A DNA stretch of 64,000 bases from Morella rubra (GCA_003952965.2 CM025856.1:4370517-4434516), one strand, 5' to 3'; counted from the stretch's first letter, positions 12,190 to 24,460 are shown. The notes: generated by a model from the sequence alone, not told the origin. Program-made: numbers and translations.

Positions 12190-13501
12190 CACCCTGTTTG
12201 TAGGTGTTTTTTCTTTCGTTCTATCCAAAATCCGGAAGCTTTGAAACATTACCGTTTGCACTCTAATTATGAGATCTTCGTAATCTTCTGTCTGAGCTGT
12301 TTCTGAATAGGGTTGAATAGAGTCACACAGAGAACTTGGAAAGGCCAATTTTGGATGACTTGGAGAAGATGGGAACAAACTCGACTAGAGGTGAGCTGCT
12401 TCGGTTTACTAACTCAATGGAGGGAAGTTCAAACTCAAAAAGAAACCATGTTCTGGCCATTAGCTGAAGCAACGGGCAGGGAAAATGCCAAAGAACAGAC
12501 TTTAATTAGTCTAGCATTTCAAACATTACTTGCAAATAATTATAATAAGTTGGAGGAACAGAGAATCAAAAAGAGGTCCATAGACATCGCTTCAACAGTT
12601 GGATATGAAAAACCATTTCCCGAGGCTACCATGGACATGGAATACCTATACCTATCATCAAGACTCAATAGAAACAACGAGGTGAATAGCAACATTAATG
12701 TCACCCCACCACCGGGCGACTGCCTATGCGAAGCTAAAACAGATCAACTTCGTGAAACAACAATGGCATTGGCAAAAAGCTCCACAAACCTGAATGACAT
12801 ACAAGACCTGTCCAGAACAGAGTTACCTATACTAAAACATACGCTTTGACATTTCAAATGAAAACTCCAAAAGGTGCAGAAGGAATGATATCTTCCTATG
12901 CCAAATGTGATCAACATGACCAACACATTTAAATGCCAAAAGAGCAAACACATTTCAAGAATATTTAAGCTTAATGACAATATTCCTGCTAAGAGAACAA
13001 AAAGCTTAACAATATTTCCAGATTTAATCCATCATATATAATGATGCCTATGGCCGTGCATTTGAAATAATTGACCTGCTATTACTAGAAAGACAGCCGG
13101 TTGACATGGGATCGACATGACCAAAGTGAAATACCAAACTGCTTCTACAGAACTCAACATGAGCTGTTATGACAAAAATCTTGGTGATTTCGGACGTTAA
13201 CAGCTGAAATCAATCCCTAGTATATATATGGTGCGATAAAAAGTCCTTTGAAAAGGAGACAGTAACTAGAACCTTTGTTTGTTATATAATAAGATAAATC
13301 ACTATATGCTATGCCCATTGACAACCTCAAACATACCTAAGTAGCACGCAATAATAGAAAAGTCACATAAATTACAAACACAAGAGATTAAACTTTAAGG
13401 ACAGTGAAAAGTAATTTTAGCATGGCATGTGAAATTCCATCAAGTCCTCATTTTGCTGAAAGAGGAGAACGTTCCCGGTTTGACACTCTTTGAAACAACT
13501 T
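12190..13501. repeat. 3'-flanking repeat unit of SLF genes (copy next to SLF-B)
   Basis: Two blocks recur downstream of the F-box copies. The first contains CTCTAATTATGAGATCTTCG (12261) and recurs near 24319 and in diverged form near 41930 and 56350. The second (about 12998-13500) recurs at about 42020-42590 and 56450-57060, immediately 3' of the F-box stop codon. Between them is a ~600-bp stretch absent from the copies at 42 and 56 kb. Part of it (TCAATGGAGGGAAGTTC onward, 12415-12490) recurs at 38568-38640. Such shared flanks show that the SLF genes multiplied as larger units. Confidence 0.75.
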
Positions 13502-14162
13502 TCACGAATTCTCTTGTCCACATTCACTTCCTCCCTTGACAGAGGCTAGGGTCTCTTCATATGTAATCAACTGCAACGAGGGAGATACAGCATGACCAAT
13601 TGGTAGATTACTCATTTCATTAGTCCAGGAGTCATACAAGACAAGCTCGCTCCCCATTAGATTTGCCGAAGAACATTGGGTCATTCTTCCAAAATCCTAA
13701 GGGTAATGTAATTCCTGTAAGAGGTCCAACAGTGAACAGCTTGGTCCACGACTCCTTGACACCGTATGCAAGCAACAACCATATATCCATGTCAAACGGT
13801 TCTTCCCCTTTAATATGAACAGCAAGAGCAACCTGTTCATTCAACACGAAGAAATTTCTCCAATTATCTCTATCTTCCCCTATAATGCTTTGATCTGGCA
13901 CATATGTCATTACGATACCTCGTTCCTCATGTCAAATGACAAAATAGCCTCCCAGTCAATGGCCATGGCTCACCACGAAGCCATCCCCTTCGTATATGCC
14001 CTCATACCTTTATAACCTTCAGCAATGTAACAGTAACAGGGGATGTGGTTGCTATCAATTTTTCTCCAAGAATTGGTGCTCAAGTTATATACTTCACTTT
14101 GGTATATGAAACCTTTTCCATAATAGGTGTAAGGGACGGGGTCCCTGAGTTCAAGAAACTTG
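13502..14162 (-). pseudogene. S-locus F-box-like pseudogene B (C-terminal half)
   Basis: Minus-strand homology to the intact F-box gene runs from the STNSWRK region (near 14090) to the stop at 13502, with frames 13910-13632 and 13684-13502 offset by a frameshift near 13640-13680. Motifs WRNFFVLNE, DIWLLLAYGVKESWTKLF and LQLITYEETL are clear. Upstream of about 14162 the homology stops abruptly and joins SLF distal flank sequence (CTTTTATAACCAGCC near 14217-14232), so the F-box domain and N-terminal half are deleted. It cannot act as an F-box protein. Confidence 0.85.
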
Positions 14163-14255
14163 TCAAGGCTTTGTCATTTACATAACACCTTACTCTTCCA
14201 CGTCTGAGTAAGAAAGGCTTTTATAACCAGCCTAATAATACACATGATGACAAAG

Positions 14256-14639
14256 CAGGGCCGGCTTAATAAAAATAGAGGCCTAAAACAGAGATTAAAA
14301 GCGAGGCCTTTTTATTTTTGAATATAATAAAAAATAAATTTTAAACAGATATTTACTTTAAAATGCTCTTGTATTGTATGTAATAAAAATTAAATAAGCT
14401 TTTTAACTAAATAGAGCTGCGTATGAATTTTGAGCACAAACAATTTTTTAGGCCTCGATACAAAAAAAACTATTTCACAAGACAAAGTTTATATATGAAA
14501 TATATTTTTTTTCACTAAACTTCACTCTTACTTGACCCCCTTTTTTCTTTTTTCCTCGTAATCAAACAACTTGAGGCCTTTCTTGAAGGTGGGGGCTTTA
14601 GGCAGCCGCCCAAGCTGCCTACCCCTTCAGCCGGCCCTG
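14256..14639. mobile_element. hAT-type MITE (384 bp)
   Basis: Terminal inverted repeats CAGGGCCGGCT / AGCCGGCCCTG are flanked by an exact 8-bp duplication TGACAAAG (14248-14255 and 14640-14647). The CAGGGCCGGC terminus and 8-bp target site are typical of hAT elements. The interior has no transposase and is rich in AGGCCT-containing segments. Confidence 0.85.
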
Positions 14640-14734
14640 TGACAAAGGGCCCAACAGTGGACAGCTTGGTCCAAGACTCCTTGACACCTTTTTTTTTTTT
14701 TGGCTAGAAACGAACCCATACATAAAAACAACAA

Positions 14735-17700
14735 ATCATCCATGCGTATCACAATCTTGGATATACTCGGAAATATCAGAAAGCGAAATAAAACCAGAAA
14801 AACCAATACGAGCTGCCCACTTAGCCATCAAGTGAGCCTACAAGTTGCAACTCCTAGGGACCCAAGCCACCTTCCATTCCCAGCGCTCCTCCAAGCTCCG
14901 ACGAATGTGTTTCACCATCCCAGCAGCTGCCCAAAGGGAAGGTGATTCCAAAGAATTCACGTCTTTGCAGAGAAGAGAATCGCATTCAAACAGCACCTTT
15001 ACCGCATTCGAGCTACCATCACAGCCTCCGCCAAAGCGAAAGCTTCCCCAACCACTGGGTCCATAGCAACTAGTCGTTCCGTGTATGCCATACAGAGGGA
15101 ACTGCAAGAATCTCTAATAGAGATAGCTATGTATGACCCATTCCTATGGATGGCAACATCCGAATTAATCTTCATCCAACCCTCAGGAGGAGGGATCCAC
15201 ACCTTACCCGCATTACGTTCCACCTCTAACCAAGCCCCAGAGTGCTCCAAATACATGTGGCGCACATCTTCAATCGACACCTCCACGACCACAAAAGTTT
15301 GCTGATGAACCGCCGTATTTCTGGCCTGCCAAATAACATCCAACACCAGAGCCGTGTTTAGAAGAAAGGCCGCACACTGCACTGCCAAATTCAGTTTGTC
15401 CTCCGCGTTCAAGATGTAAAAAATCAGATCCGCCGCCAAAGAGAAGGGAATGCAATCCATCCGAATGGCCCACTGAGGGTGTTGCCATAGTTTGGTCGCC
15501 ACAGCACAAACAACCAAGAGATGAAGCAAGTCCTCAAGAGCCACTTTGCATAACGGGCATATAAATTGTTCTTCATTTTCCCTTTGCAGAATACGTCCCA
15601 AAGCACCTCTGGTCTTGAGAGCCCCCACCGCTACCTTCCATAACATCAACTTGAGCCTATTTTGGATTTTAGCTCTCCAAAGCAGCCCCATGATTTTTTA
15701 TCCAAAATCACTGCAGCAGGGGCTCTCCGCACTAGCTCCACATGTAAAAAGACTTAATCGAAAACTTGCCAGAAGATTCCAATGCCCAAGCCCACTGATC
15801 TTCACCAGTTGCATTAGGAACGGGCATCCTAATAATAGCTGCAGCCGAACTGTCCTCAAACAGCTCATGGATGAGTTCCACATCCCAAAACCCATTAGCC
15901 GAATTCACCAGGTCTGCCACCATCCTAACCTCCTCATGAAGTAGCCCATCAGCACGCCATAGAGGAGAAAAATTCAGCTCCGATGGGACCCAAGGGGCAG
16001 ACCTGATATCAATCGTTTCCCCTCTTCGAGGTAGCACGCACACCTCCCTCAACACCTGCGGCAATACCTGTAAAATCCCCCTCCACACCCAAGAGCAGCT
16101 CCTACTATCAGAAATAGGTAATAGAGGGTCCAACACCCTATATTTCAGCTTCACAGTCCGAACCCACAAGCAATGCGGTTCAGAGATCAACTTCCAACCA
16201 AAGCCTTGTTAACCTCAAACATTTTCCAGATGCCCAAACCTCCCAACTCTTTGGGCAAACAAATAAAATCCCACGCCTGGGGAGTATAATTCCTTGGTTT
16301 TTGAGTGGGGAAACCCCACCAAAAATCCTTAAGAATTTTATCAACCTCGGCACACCACCCTTTGGGGAGTAAAAAGGTCGACATACAATAAAGAGGCATA
16401 GCAGTTGCAAACGACTTAATAAGTGTAGTCCTCCCCGCCTGAGAAAGTGATCTGATCTTCCACCCCGCCACCTTAGCCAACACTTTAGCCTTAACCTCCT
16501 CAAAAGCCTTCTTTCGAGACCTCCCAATAAACAATGGCAACCCAAGGTATTTACTATGAATAGACATAGCTCGTACCTGTAAAGAGTCACACAAGGCGAC
16601 TGCTAGGTCTGGGTGAGTGTTAGCGTTGCAAAACAAGGCTGATTTGTCATAATTCACCAACTGGCCAGACCAACATAAATATTTTGCCAAAACATCTCCA
16701 ATCGCTGCCACCTCTTGCCTATTTGCCCGAGCAAAAACCATGATGTCATCTGCGAATAACAGATGTGAAATGGGAGGGGCAGCCCGGTTCACCTTGATCC
16801 CGTGGATCATAGACCTCTCTTCAGCCGAAATCAAGAGCCTAGAGAGCACCTCCGACCCCAAGATAAAAAGAAAAGGGGAAAACCGATCCCCCTGCCTCAG
16901 CTTACGTGAAGGAGAAAAGTGCCCATGGGTCGACCCATTAAGCAACACTGAAAAACTCACAGTGGAAATACACTGTTGCACCCACCCAAGCCACCTTTCC
17001 CCAAAACCGAAACACTTCATGACCTGAATGATGAACCCCCACTCCATGCGATCATACGCCTTGGGCATATCTAATTTCAATGCCAACAGCCCCTTCCTAC
17101 CTCTCTTAGCCTTCATAGAATGGAGCAATTCTTGGCCTAAAATAATATTCTCCTGAATAACTCGACTCGGAACAAAAGCGGCCTGGTAAGGAGAGATGAG
17201 CTTGCCAATCACAACTCTGAGTCTTGTTGCAAGAATCTTGGAGGTAACTTTGTAAGCAACGTTACAAAGACTAATCGGCCTTTACTGCTCAATACTCGAG
17301 GGATTCCACTTTCGACAGCAGGACGAGAAAGCTGTGATTTAATTGTTTAAGCATGAACCCGGTTCTAAAGAAATGTTCCACCATGGCCCGAAGCTTGAAC
17401 TGTACCGTTACCCAATAATGTTGGTAGAAGATTGCTGACATTCCATCTGAACCGGGTGCTTTAAGAGCGCCAATCTGATCTATAGCCCTCTTTATCTCCT
17501 CCTCTGAGGGTGCCATGCACAAGCGCACATTGTCTTCATCAGTAATTGTCGACCAGCTCATCATCCACCCTTCAGAAAGTTGAAGACAAAAGCTAAGTAA
17601 AATAATCCACCACATGAGACCCAATAGCAGCCTGATCCCTCAACCACCTCCCATGTCCATCTTTTAGAGATTCTATATTGTTTCGCCTTCGCCGGATAAT

Positions 17701-18789
17701 AGTTGAGAGATGAAAAAATTTCGTATTAAGGTCAATGCTTGTTAACCAACTCACCCTAGATTTCTGACGCCAAATACATTCTCCCCGTTTTAATGCCTCA
17801 GTTAAATCTGATTGGGTCCTACGCTCAGCCTCCCAAACTAGAGGAGAGAAGTCTGAGCCCTGCAGATGCTCGAACTGATCCAGTAATCGTCGAATGTTGT
17901 TCTGAACATAACCAAAAACCTATCGATTCCAAGGAATCAGAGCCCCTTTAGTTGCTTTAATCTTTTGAACCAATCGGAATGGAGGAGACCCTCTCACTAC
18001 AATATCCCACGCCTCCTGAACCACCGTCCTACTCGCTTCATCACGAGTCCAACAACTTTCAAGACAAAACGATTTTGGACCCGTTCCCATCGCTCCATCA
18101 AAAGACAGCAAGATCGGAGCATGATCAGAATTATGGCGAGGCAGATTGCGAACTAATGCTCGTGGAAAGAGAGAGGTCCATGCCCCATTGGCTAGTCCTT
18201 TATCCAACTTCTCTTGGATCTAGTGTCTCCCACTACGCTTATTACACCATGTAAAAATAGGACCCGAACTCCCTAGATCAACCAACCAATGAGACAACTT
18301 CAATTGGTAAAACTTGTCCCTAAAGGAAGAAGCCAACGACCTCCCTCCTCGCTTTTCATGTTGACTCGAGATTGCATTGAAGTCACCCAAAATCATCCAA
18401 GGGCCTCCAAACAGCAAACCGATCCCATCCAATTCTTCCCAAAAAGCCTCCTTCTCACGTCCCTCGCACGGACTATGAACAAAAGACAAAGCCCAAGGCT
18501 AGAAATTTGGTTCACCAAACAATACGACACTAATCACATGCTGGTTCATGACCACCATATCAAAATCAACCCCACGTCTCCAAGCAAATAGAGTTCCACC
18601 TCGCAAGACAACCGCAGGAACCTCAAGAGAATCTGGATATCCCAACCGAGCCAAAATCCCTGTAGCACAGGAAACCTTAGTTTCCGCTATGCACAGACAA
18701 TCGGGATTAAATTACCTAAGCATCGCCCGTTGTGAGTTCACTGTCGAGGCTTGGGCAAGTCCTCGACAGTTCCAAAACAAAACATTCAT
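14735..18789 (-). pseudogene. LINE ORF2: endonuclease, reverse transcriptase, RNase H (broken)
   Basis: The start is at 18789-18787, with an N-terminus typical of AP-like endonucleases (MNVLFWNCRGLAQ). Endonuclease homology runs to about 17920, with a GDFNAI-type motif near 18375. Reverse transcriptase spans about 17624-16187 with the FADD catalytic box near 16755-16740 and an RQGDRFSPFLF motif near 16890. A zf-RVT domain (CPLCKVALEDLLHLLVVC) lies near 15555-15500. An RNase H-like domain (INSDVA...) runs from about 15175 to 14735. Frame changes occur near 18490, 17900, 17280 and 15700. The intact enzyme nicks target DNA and primes reverse transcription there. This copy would not be autonomous. 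Confidence 0.88.
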
Positions 18790-19487
18790 GGGGAGGTGGG
18801 GGGCATGAGACGGCCCGCCTCCTCAGCCAGGGTATTCTCAGTTCCAACTGCGTCCTCGCCTTGGCAAAGCCCGACTGACAGTGCTCCTGCACATTGCCTC
18901 TTCGCTGTTTGGCCTTTGGCCCCACGAGAGGGTCTCGACCCACCTCCTTCCTTCCTTGCATTTTTCACCCAAGAAGCAAGAGCAAGAGAGTCCTCTCCGT
19001 CACCGTCCATCAATAGCTTGGGCAGCTTAGAAATCCCCGACGACGTAACCAGCACTTTTGATTTTGTAGAGTCTTCACTCGTAAGATAAGATGCTGTGCC
19101 CTTCCTACCTCCTAAAAAATAGTTGTTACGTAAGCCCAGCTTTGCACTACCAATCCACAGGCCTTTACCAATCCTCTTCATATCACTGGTCTTAAAAACA
19201 TTGCTAGTTGACACTGGATCCAAGTCCAACAAGCTTCTAGAGATATGCCTGTTCTCCTGGAGGACCACCGATTGGGCCGTGGAATCTAGCCCAGTCCCTT
19301 GAAAGACCCCCTTTTTCAAACCACTAGATCCAAGACCCTCCTCCACAAATTTAAATTCATCAACAAGGCCCGGCCCACCAATAGGTCAGCCTCAATATTG
19401 CTCAAGTCTTTACCCAATAGAGCCCCCCCTCTCCTGCCTTCTGTTTTTTCAGTCGGGCATAATCAAGCTCAAATTCCACCTCTTCGA

Positions 19488-20560
19488 TCAGTGGGTGACT
19501 CCTTTGTCGGGTATGGCCGCTTGTCCACCTCCCTTTGCAGAGACTGACACATCAGGGCAAACGGTACCCCCCACTCCCTCTGTAGATAGCCTGCTTGTAG
19601 GTTTTGCCTCTCGCGCGCCGCGATGGTCAGAGATGTCAAAAATAACGGATCTGCACTGGAGGTTGGTGTGGGAGCACCCAGTAAGCCTCCACGCCGCCAC
19701 AGTCTCCTCTCGAATCCACCTGATAATTTTTACCCCGTCCATTACCGGCACCGCAGGTACAGGTACGTTCATCCCCCTTCTTCGATTGTGAATCTGGCTA
19801 TAGAGTTGGGGATTTAAAAAAGACACCTGGAGGCGGAGGTTTGGCTGAACGGGTGAGAAATGAAGAGAATTAGAGACCACACGCCCTGATCTATTGCCAC
19901 CGAGACCTATCCCCGAAAACCTTCGATAAGCGGTAACCACCGCAAACATCCTAGAGCTGAAACAGTCCGGTTCCACCCTCACCGTAGATGGCGCACCACA
20001 AATGTTTGTCATATGGCCGAGGCAACAACAGTTGAAGCAGAAACCAAAAATTCGTTCAAACTTGAATTGCACCCAAGTAGGCGCCTGATGGACGTGAGGA
20101 AGAGAAAACCCTGGGCAAAGAGGCTTGGTAACATCGATGAGAACCTTCACCCTGATGAAAGGAGTCACCCAGACTGTCCTCTAAGATCTAAAATCCACCT
20201 CTAGCACTCTTCCAACCATACTTGCAGCCCACCCTGTGCGATTCCTAGTGGTCTGCCCCGCTGGCAAGCCATGAATTTGAACCTAAATAGGAAGCTCAAC
20301 GAAGCTCACCTCCATAAAAGTTTCACCGGGTTCAATCTGTTTCAACACCAACGGGAATCCTTGGATGTTCCAAGGAGACTGTTCCATGACTCTTTGCTTG
20401 CTCGCCAAAGAGGGAAATGTAAACAGCAAAAGGTCGCCTTCCACCTCTTCGATCACCAAATCCTTCACAAAATGCCATGCTCGAAGAATAGCCCCCCTAA
20501 TAACTGCCTTGTTGAACGGTCGGTCCGATATTATCTTACCAACCAGTACCAACTCACAGG
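19488..20560 (-). pseudogene. LINE ORF1: DUF4283-type RNA-binding protein with zinc knuckle (broken)
   Basis: The minus-strand frame at 20552-20283 matches the DUF4283 domain common in plant LINE ORF1 proteins. The next frame (20168-19488) carries a zinc knuckle of the form C-x2-C-x4-H-x4-C (CFNCCCLGHMTNIC) near 20045-20000. At least one stop lies between them near 20180. A trailing open frame at 19346-18786 (Ser-rich) may be the ORF1 C-terminal region. ORF1 proteins coat LINE RNA. Confidence 0.75.
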
Positions 20561-20956
20561 CCCACCCATCGCCCCCTTCTCCCGGGCTCCCGGGATCGTC
20601 CTCTCATAACCAATCCGGAAATCCCCCCACTGGCGGCCTGGAGGGTTCTTCCATGGAGCTGTTACTTCCCAACATCGCACTAAAAACCCTAAGGCACAAC
20701 TCACTCAAACGCCAATCCGAACCAAGTAGACACATAAGAAAGTAGGACTCGCTAATCACCTCCCCAAGAGATAAAACTCAGGGCCTGAATCCCTAGAAAA
20801 CTCTCCAAACGAGAGGAAAATATCGCCAAAAATCTAAAGAGAAGGCCGTAAATTTCAGCATATTTCCGCTGGTCCAGAGCGCAGAATCCCCTCCTTGACA
20901 CCTTATTCATGCAACAGCTAGTCGTATATTCAAGCCAAACGGTTCCTCCCACGTGA

Positions 20957-21202
20957 ATTGAATTGAGAATGGATTGGGTGCAAAGAAAGATCGGTTAAAG
21001 GATTTAAAGTCATGGTTGTGATTTTAAAATGAACATTTAAGAGTCACAATTTGGCTCCTTCATTTAATGAGACATGTCAGACAAAATGACTAATATGTTT
21101 AGTGGCCAAATCATGACTCATAAATATTTATTTTAAAATCACATTCGTGACTTTGAATCTCTATGCACAATCTCTCTTTGCATCGAATCATTTCTCTAAT
21201 TG
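20957..21202. mobile_element. foldback MITE in SLF-C (~246 bp)
   Basis: The two arms pair for about 100 bp with mismatches: AATTGAGAATGGATTGG at the left and, read in reverse complement, AATTAGAGAAATGATTCG at the right, then shared GCAAAGA and TGTGATTTTAAAAT blocks. It has no coding capacity. The target duplication is unclear, so I give no superfamily. Confidence 0.6.
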
Positions 21203-21390
21203 AACACCAACAACAACTAATTATTTCAACACGTATAAATGCAGACAACTAGGACTATCATCCCAGTCAATGCCTTGATGTGACGGAGGTGTCATTACGA
21301 AATACCTCATTCCTCATATCAAAGGACAAAATAGCCCCCTGGCTCAATGTCCATTGCCCACCAAGAAGCTATACCTCGTTCCTCATATTG

Positions 21391-21946
21391 GACCTTTGAA
21401 AAGCAGAGGGATTTCGGCATACTATTGGGAAATGATTCTATCATAAGGTTGTTTGTGCTAAGTAATTATAAGCACTGGTCAAGATTTTAAAAAATAAATC
21501 TAAGGGCTTAAATTTGACCTATTCATTTAATAATAAGATGAGATAAAATGATTTAATTTGATTTGGTTTAGTCATTGGATTTAGTTTTTAAAATCCTAAC
21601 CCCTCCTTATAACATCTTTATATAGAAAGCTTATGATGGAATGCTGACCCAGTGAACATGGCCCATGAAAATCCGACAAAACTCATAATTTCAAAACGAC
21701 ACTACGAGAACGAGATGTGAAACATGTGAGCCAGTGAACACCAACCACTTCAATAAAGCTAGAGAACAAAATGTACAATTTTGTTTGTTTCTTCGGAAAG
21801 TTGTTAGGTGTTCATACTTGTTTTCGTGCGTACCATACCTCAAAACCTATGGACGTGCTAGCTACCACAAAGAACAGATGTTTTTATTTTTTGGTTAGAT
21901 TTGAATAAACCACATGATGTGAGGTAGGGAAAATTAGGTTAACTAA
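21391..21946. other. intergenic DNA, nothing recognised
   Basis: No convincing open frame. The stretch separates the last SLF-C piece from the Harbinger-like element. Confidence 0.5.
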
Positions 21947-23482
21947 GGCTCCGTTTGTTTTGCTATAAAGCACTTTTTTTTGTAAAGCAGTTTCAATGAA
22001 TTATGTTTCAGTAAAGTATTCTAATTTCTCGTGTTTAGTTGTTTACATCAAATATATTTTTTGAAAGTATTTTTCAATATTTTTTATGTATGTTATATTT
22101 TTCGTAATTTTATATGATTAATAAACTTAATTTTTAACATCAATTTGAAATAAAATAAAATAAATTTTTGAGAGAGTAAGAAAGGGGTCGGGTTCCTTTG
22201 AATGTTTTGGTTTCAGGTTAGAAACTCAAACACTAACCTATTTTTTTAGGGTTCGTGTTTCAAAACTCGACCTCGACCTCGAAAAAAGCTAAAACTTCGG
22301 GGTTGGTTCCTTTGAATGCTTGGGTTTCGGGTTAAAAACGTGAACATGAACCTAATTTTTCTTTTTTTCATGTTTCAAAACCTGACCCTAACCTCGAAAA
22401 AAGTTAAAATCGTTGGGGTCGAATTCCTTTAAATGCTTTAGTTTCGAGTTAGAGATCTGATCACAAACCTAATTTGTCTTGGGTTCATATTTCAAAACCC
22501 GACCTTTACCCTGAAAAAAGCTAAAACCATCGGGGTTGGGTTCTTTTGAATGATTTGGTTTCGAGTTAGAGACATGAATACGAACCTGATTTTTCTCGAT
22601 TTCCTGTTTGAAAACCCGACCTAGAAAAAGCTTAAATCGTTAGGGTCGGGTTCCTTTGAATGCTTTAGTTTCAGGTTAGAAACTCGAACACGAAATTGAT
22701 TTTTCTCGGGTTCATGTTTCAAAATCCGACCCAACCCCGAAAAAAGTTAAAACTGTTTGAATCAGGTTCTTTTGAATGATTTAGTTTCGGGTTATGGACC
22801 CGAACACTAACTTGATTTTTCTCGGGTTAATGTTTCAAAACTCGATTCCGACCTTGAAAAAATATAAAACCGTCAGGGTCAGGTTATTTTGAATGATTTG
22901 GTTTCGAGTTAGAGACCCGAACATGAATTTGATTTTTCTCGGTTCATGTTTCAAAATTCGACCCTGACCCTAACCCCGAAAAAAGTTAAAACCGTTGGGA
23001 TCGAGTTCTTTTGAATGATTTAGTTTCGAGTTAGAGACCCAAACACTAACTTGATTTTTTTCAGGTTCATGTTTCAAAACCCTACCTCGACCCCGAAAAA
23101 AGATAAAACCATCGGGGTTGGGTTCTTTTGAATGATTTGGTTTCGAGTTAGAGACCCGAACATGAACTTAATTTTTCTCGGGTTCATGTTTCAAAACCCG
23201 ACCCCAACTACGATATAACCTAACTAGTTTGGGTTGAACGGGTTGGTTTCAAGTCAAGAGGTCGAGTCGATTGGTTTTTAGCCACCCCTAAGACTTGGAA
23301 AGGAAGGTTAGGAAAAAAGATTTACTAGTTTAAAAAAGTAAACCACTTTCAGAAAAATGGATCTATCTTTTAGGGTTGATCGAATTAAGTTTCGGTTGAC
23401 TGTATTTTATAAGGCTCCCCAAATAGTCGAAAGCATGAAAAGTACTATTCAGAAAATAAAATATTGTAAAACAAACAGAGTC
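21947..23482. mobile_element. PIF/Harbinger-like non-autonomous element with internal minisatellite (1.5 kb)
   Basis: Termini GGCTCCGTTTGTTTT (left) and GACTCTGTTTGTTTT (right, reverse complement) are inverted repeats with a TAA on both sides (21944-21946 and 23483-23485). A 3-bp TAA/TTA target and GG-type TIRs suit PIF/Harbinger (Tourist-like) elements. The body encodes nothing and consists mainly of a ~118-bp tandem repeat. The short target site makes the superfamily assignment tentative. Confidence 0.6.
22190..23220. repeat. minisatellite, about nine ~115-120-bp units
   Basis: The landmark TTTGAATG (or TTTAAATG) followed by a TTTGGTTTCG-like sequence recurs near 22197, 22310, 22428, 22543, 22651, 22771, 22889, 23009 and 23127. 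Each unit also has a GGGTTCATGTTTCAAAACC block and a GAAAAAAGCTAAAACC block. Units have diverged by point changes and small indels. There is no coding capacity across units. Confidence 0.9.
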
Positions 23483-23554
23483 TAAAGCTAAAATATTTTC
23501 ATTGAACGACATGATAATGCCATATACATTTTAAAAAGATAGTTTCCTACCTGT

Positions 23555-24055
23555 TCAACAAATGTTCTGTTCTTCAAATTTACTTCTTCCCTTGATAGAA
23601 ATTCGGGCCTCTTCATAGCTAATCAATTGTAGTGAGAGATATACAGCATAACCAATTTGTAGAATTCTCATTTCTTTGGTAGAAGGGTCATACAAGACTT
23701 GCTCCCCATCAGATAATTTTTCCAAGAAGAATGTGTCATTCTTCCTATATCCCAAGGTTTGTATAAATCTTGTAAGATCAGGTCCAACAGTGAACAGTTT
23801 TGTCCAAGACTCCTTCATACAATATTCAAGCAACAACCATATATCCAACCCAAATGGTCCTTTCTCTTTGATATAAATAGTCATAGCAACCAATTCATTT
23901 AAGACGAAAAAGCTTCTCCAAGTACGAGACATGTCCTATAACCCCTTCACCCGACAGTGGCATTGTTAGGAAAACCTCCTTACTCATGTCAAATGACAAA
24001 ACATTCTCACAATCGGCCTATGCCCACCAAGAAGCTATCTCATTCGTGTACACCC
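23555..24055 (-). pseudogene. S-locus F-box-like pseudogene D (C-terminal half)
   Basis: The minus-strand frame 23932-23555 encodes the C-terminal third of an SLF-like protein: WRSFFVLNE, GLDIWLLLEYCMKESWTKLF, LSLQLISYEEA. Homology extends upstream to about 24055 (the SFDMSKEVF and ASWWA regions) and then ends, so the F-box domain is lost. It is more diverged from the intact gene than copy B and retains an alternative C-terminal sequence. Deletion of the N-terminal half makes it non-functional, although the remaining 125-codon frame is open. Confidence 0.82.
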
Positions 24056-24215
24056 ATATAAATTTAAAGTTCCACGTTATCAATCAGAACCAAATATAAT
24101 CATCAACTTTAGACATTATGTCAAAGAATGCCTAAATTTTCCTGAGTTCTTTCTCATCATAAATATTCTTGAGTTTTCCTGCCTTCTTTCCTTTTCTTTT
24201 TGGCAAATTAGAATA

Positions 24216-24460
24216 CCAAATGAGGAAGGGTTCTTTGTAATAATAACTTTGTAAGAGAATTTTTTTTCCTTTTTTTTCGCCCTATCCAAAATCTGGATGC
24301 TTGAAACATTATGGTATGCGCTCTAATTATGAGATCTTCGCAACCTTCTGTCTGAGTTGTTTCTAAAAGGGTCCGACAGAAAACTTGGAAAGGTCAAATT
24401 TGGATGACTTGGAGGAGATGGGAATAAACTCAACCAGAGGCGAGCTGCTTCGTTTGGGTT
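24216..24460. repeat. SLF 3'-flanking repeat, distal part (third copy)
   Basis: Shares the AATAATAACTTTGTAAGA block (24239) with 41866, 56281 and 63597, and the CTCTAATTATGAGATCTTCG block (24319) with 12261. It marks where another SLF unit once began. The unit is cut off by a dispersed repeat and then the Sirevirus-like LTR at 24713. Confidence 0.65.

Larger units (their letters stand above)
14691..20890 (-). mobile_element. non-LTR retrotransposon (LINE), near full length, 6.2 kb
   Basis: A poly(T) run at the left edge (poly(A) tail on the minus strand) and a perfect 14-bp direct repeat CTCCTTGACACCTT (14677-14690 and 20891-20904) define the insertion. The gene order on the minus strand is ORF1 (RNA-binding, zinc knuckle), then ORF2 (endonuclease, reverse transcriptase, zf-RVT, RNase H), as in plant L1-type LINEs. 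The target is an F-box pseudogene. Because the target duplication is still perfect the insertion is fairly young, yet the ORFs contain several stops and shifts. Confidence 0.92.
14648..21390 (-). pseudogene. S-locus F-box-like pseudogene C, split by a LINE and a MITE
   Basis: Three minus-strand pieces match the intact F-box gene: 14648-14690 (KESWTKLF region), 20891-20955 (the adjoining DIWLLL region) and about 21285-21390 (the SFDMRNEVF region and upstream). The LINE (14691-20890) separates the first two, with its target duplication lying in coding sequence. The foldback MITE at about 20957-21202 separates the second and third. No F-box domain or C-terminus was found. This copy was probably already decaying when the transposons entered. 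Confidence 0.75.

Noticed and set aside
12313-12849. 178-codon + strand open frame
   Set aside because: No family recognised. It overlaps the SLF flank repeat and an insertion-like stretch, and parts recur elsewhere out of frame.
16740-17027. + strand open frames across the LINE (also 18289-18808, 19495-19817, 20365-20745)
   Set aside because: Antisense shadows of LINE ORF1 and ORF2.
22190-23220. Possible CRISPR-like array
   Set aside because: Units are contiguous and diverged, without unique spacers, in a plant genome. It is an ordinary minisatellite.
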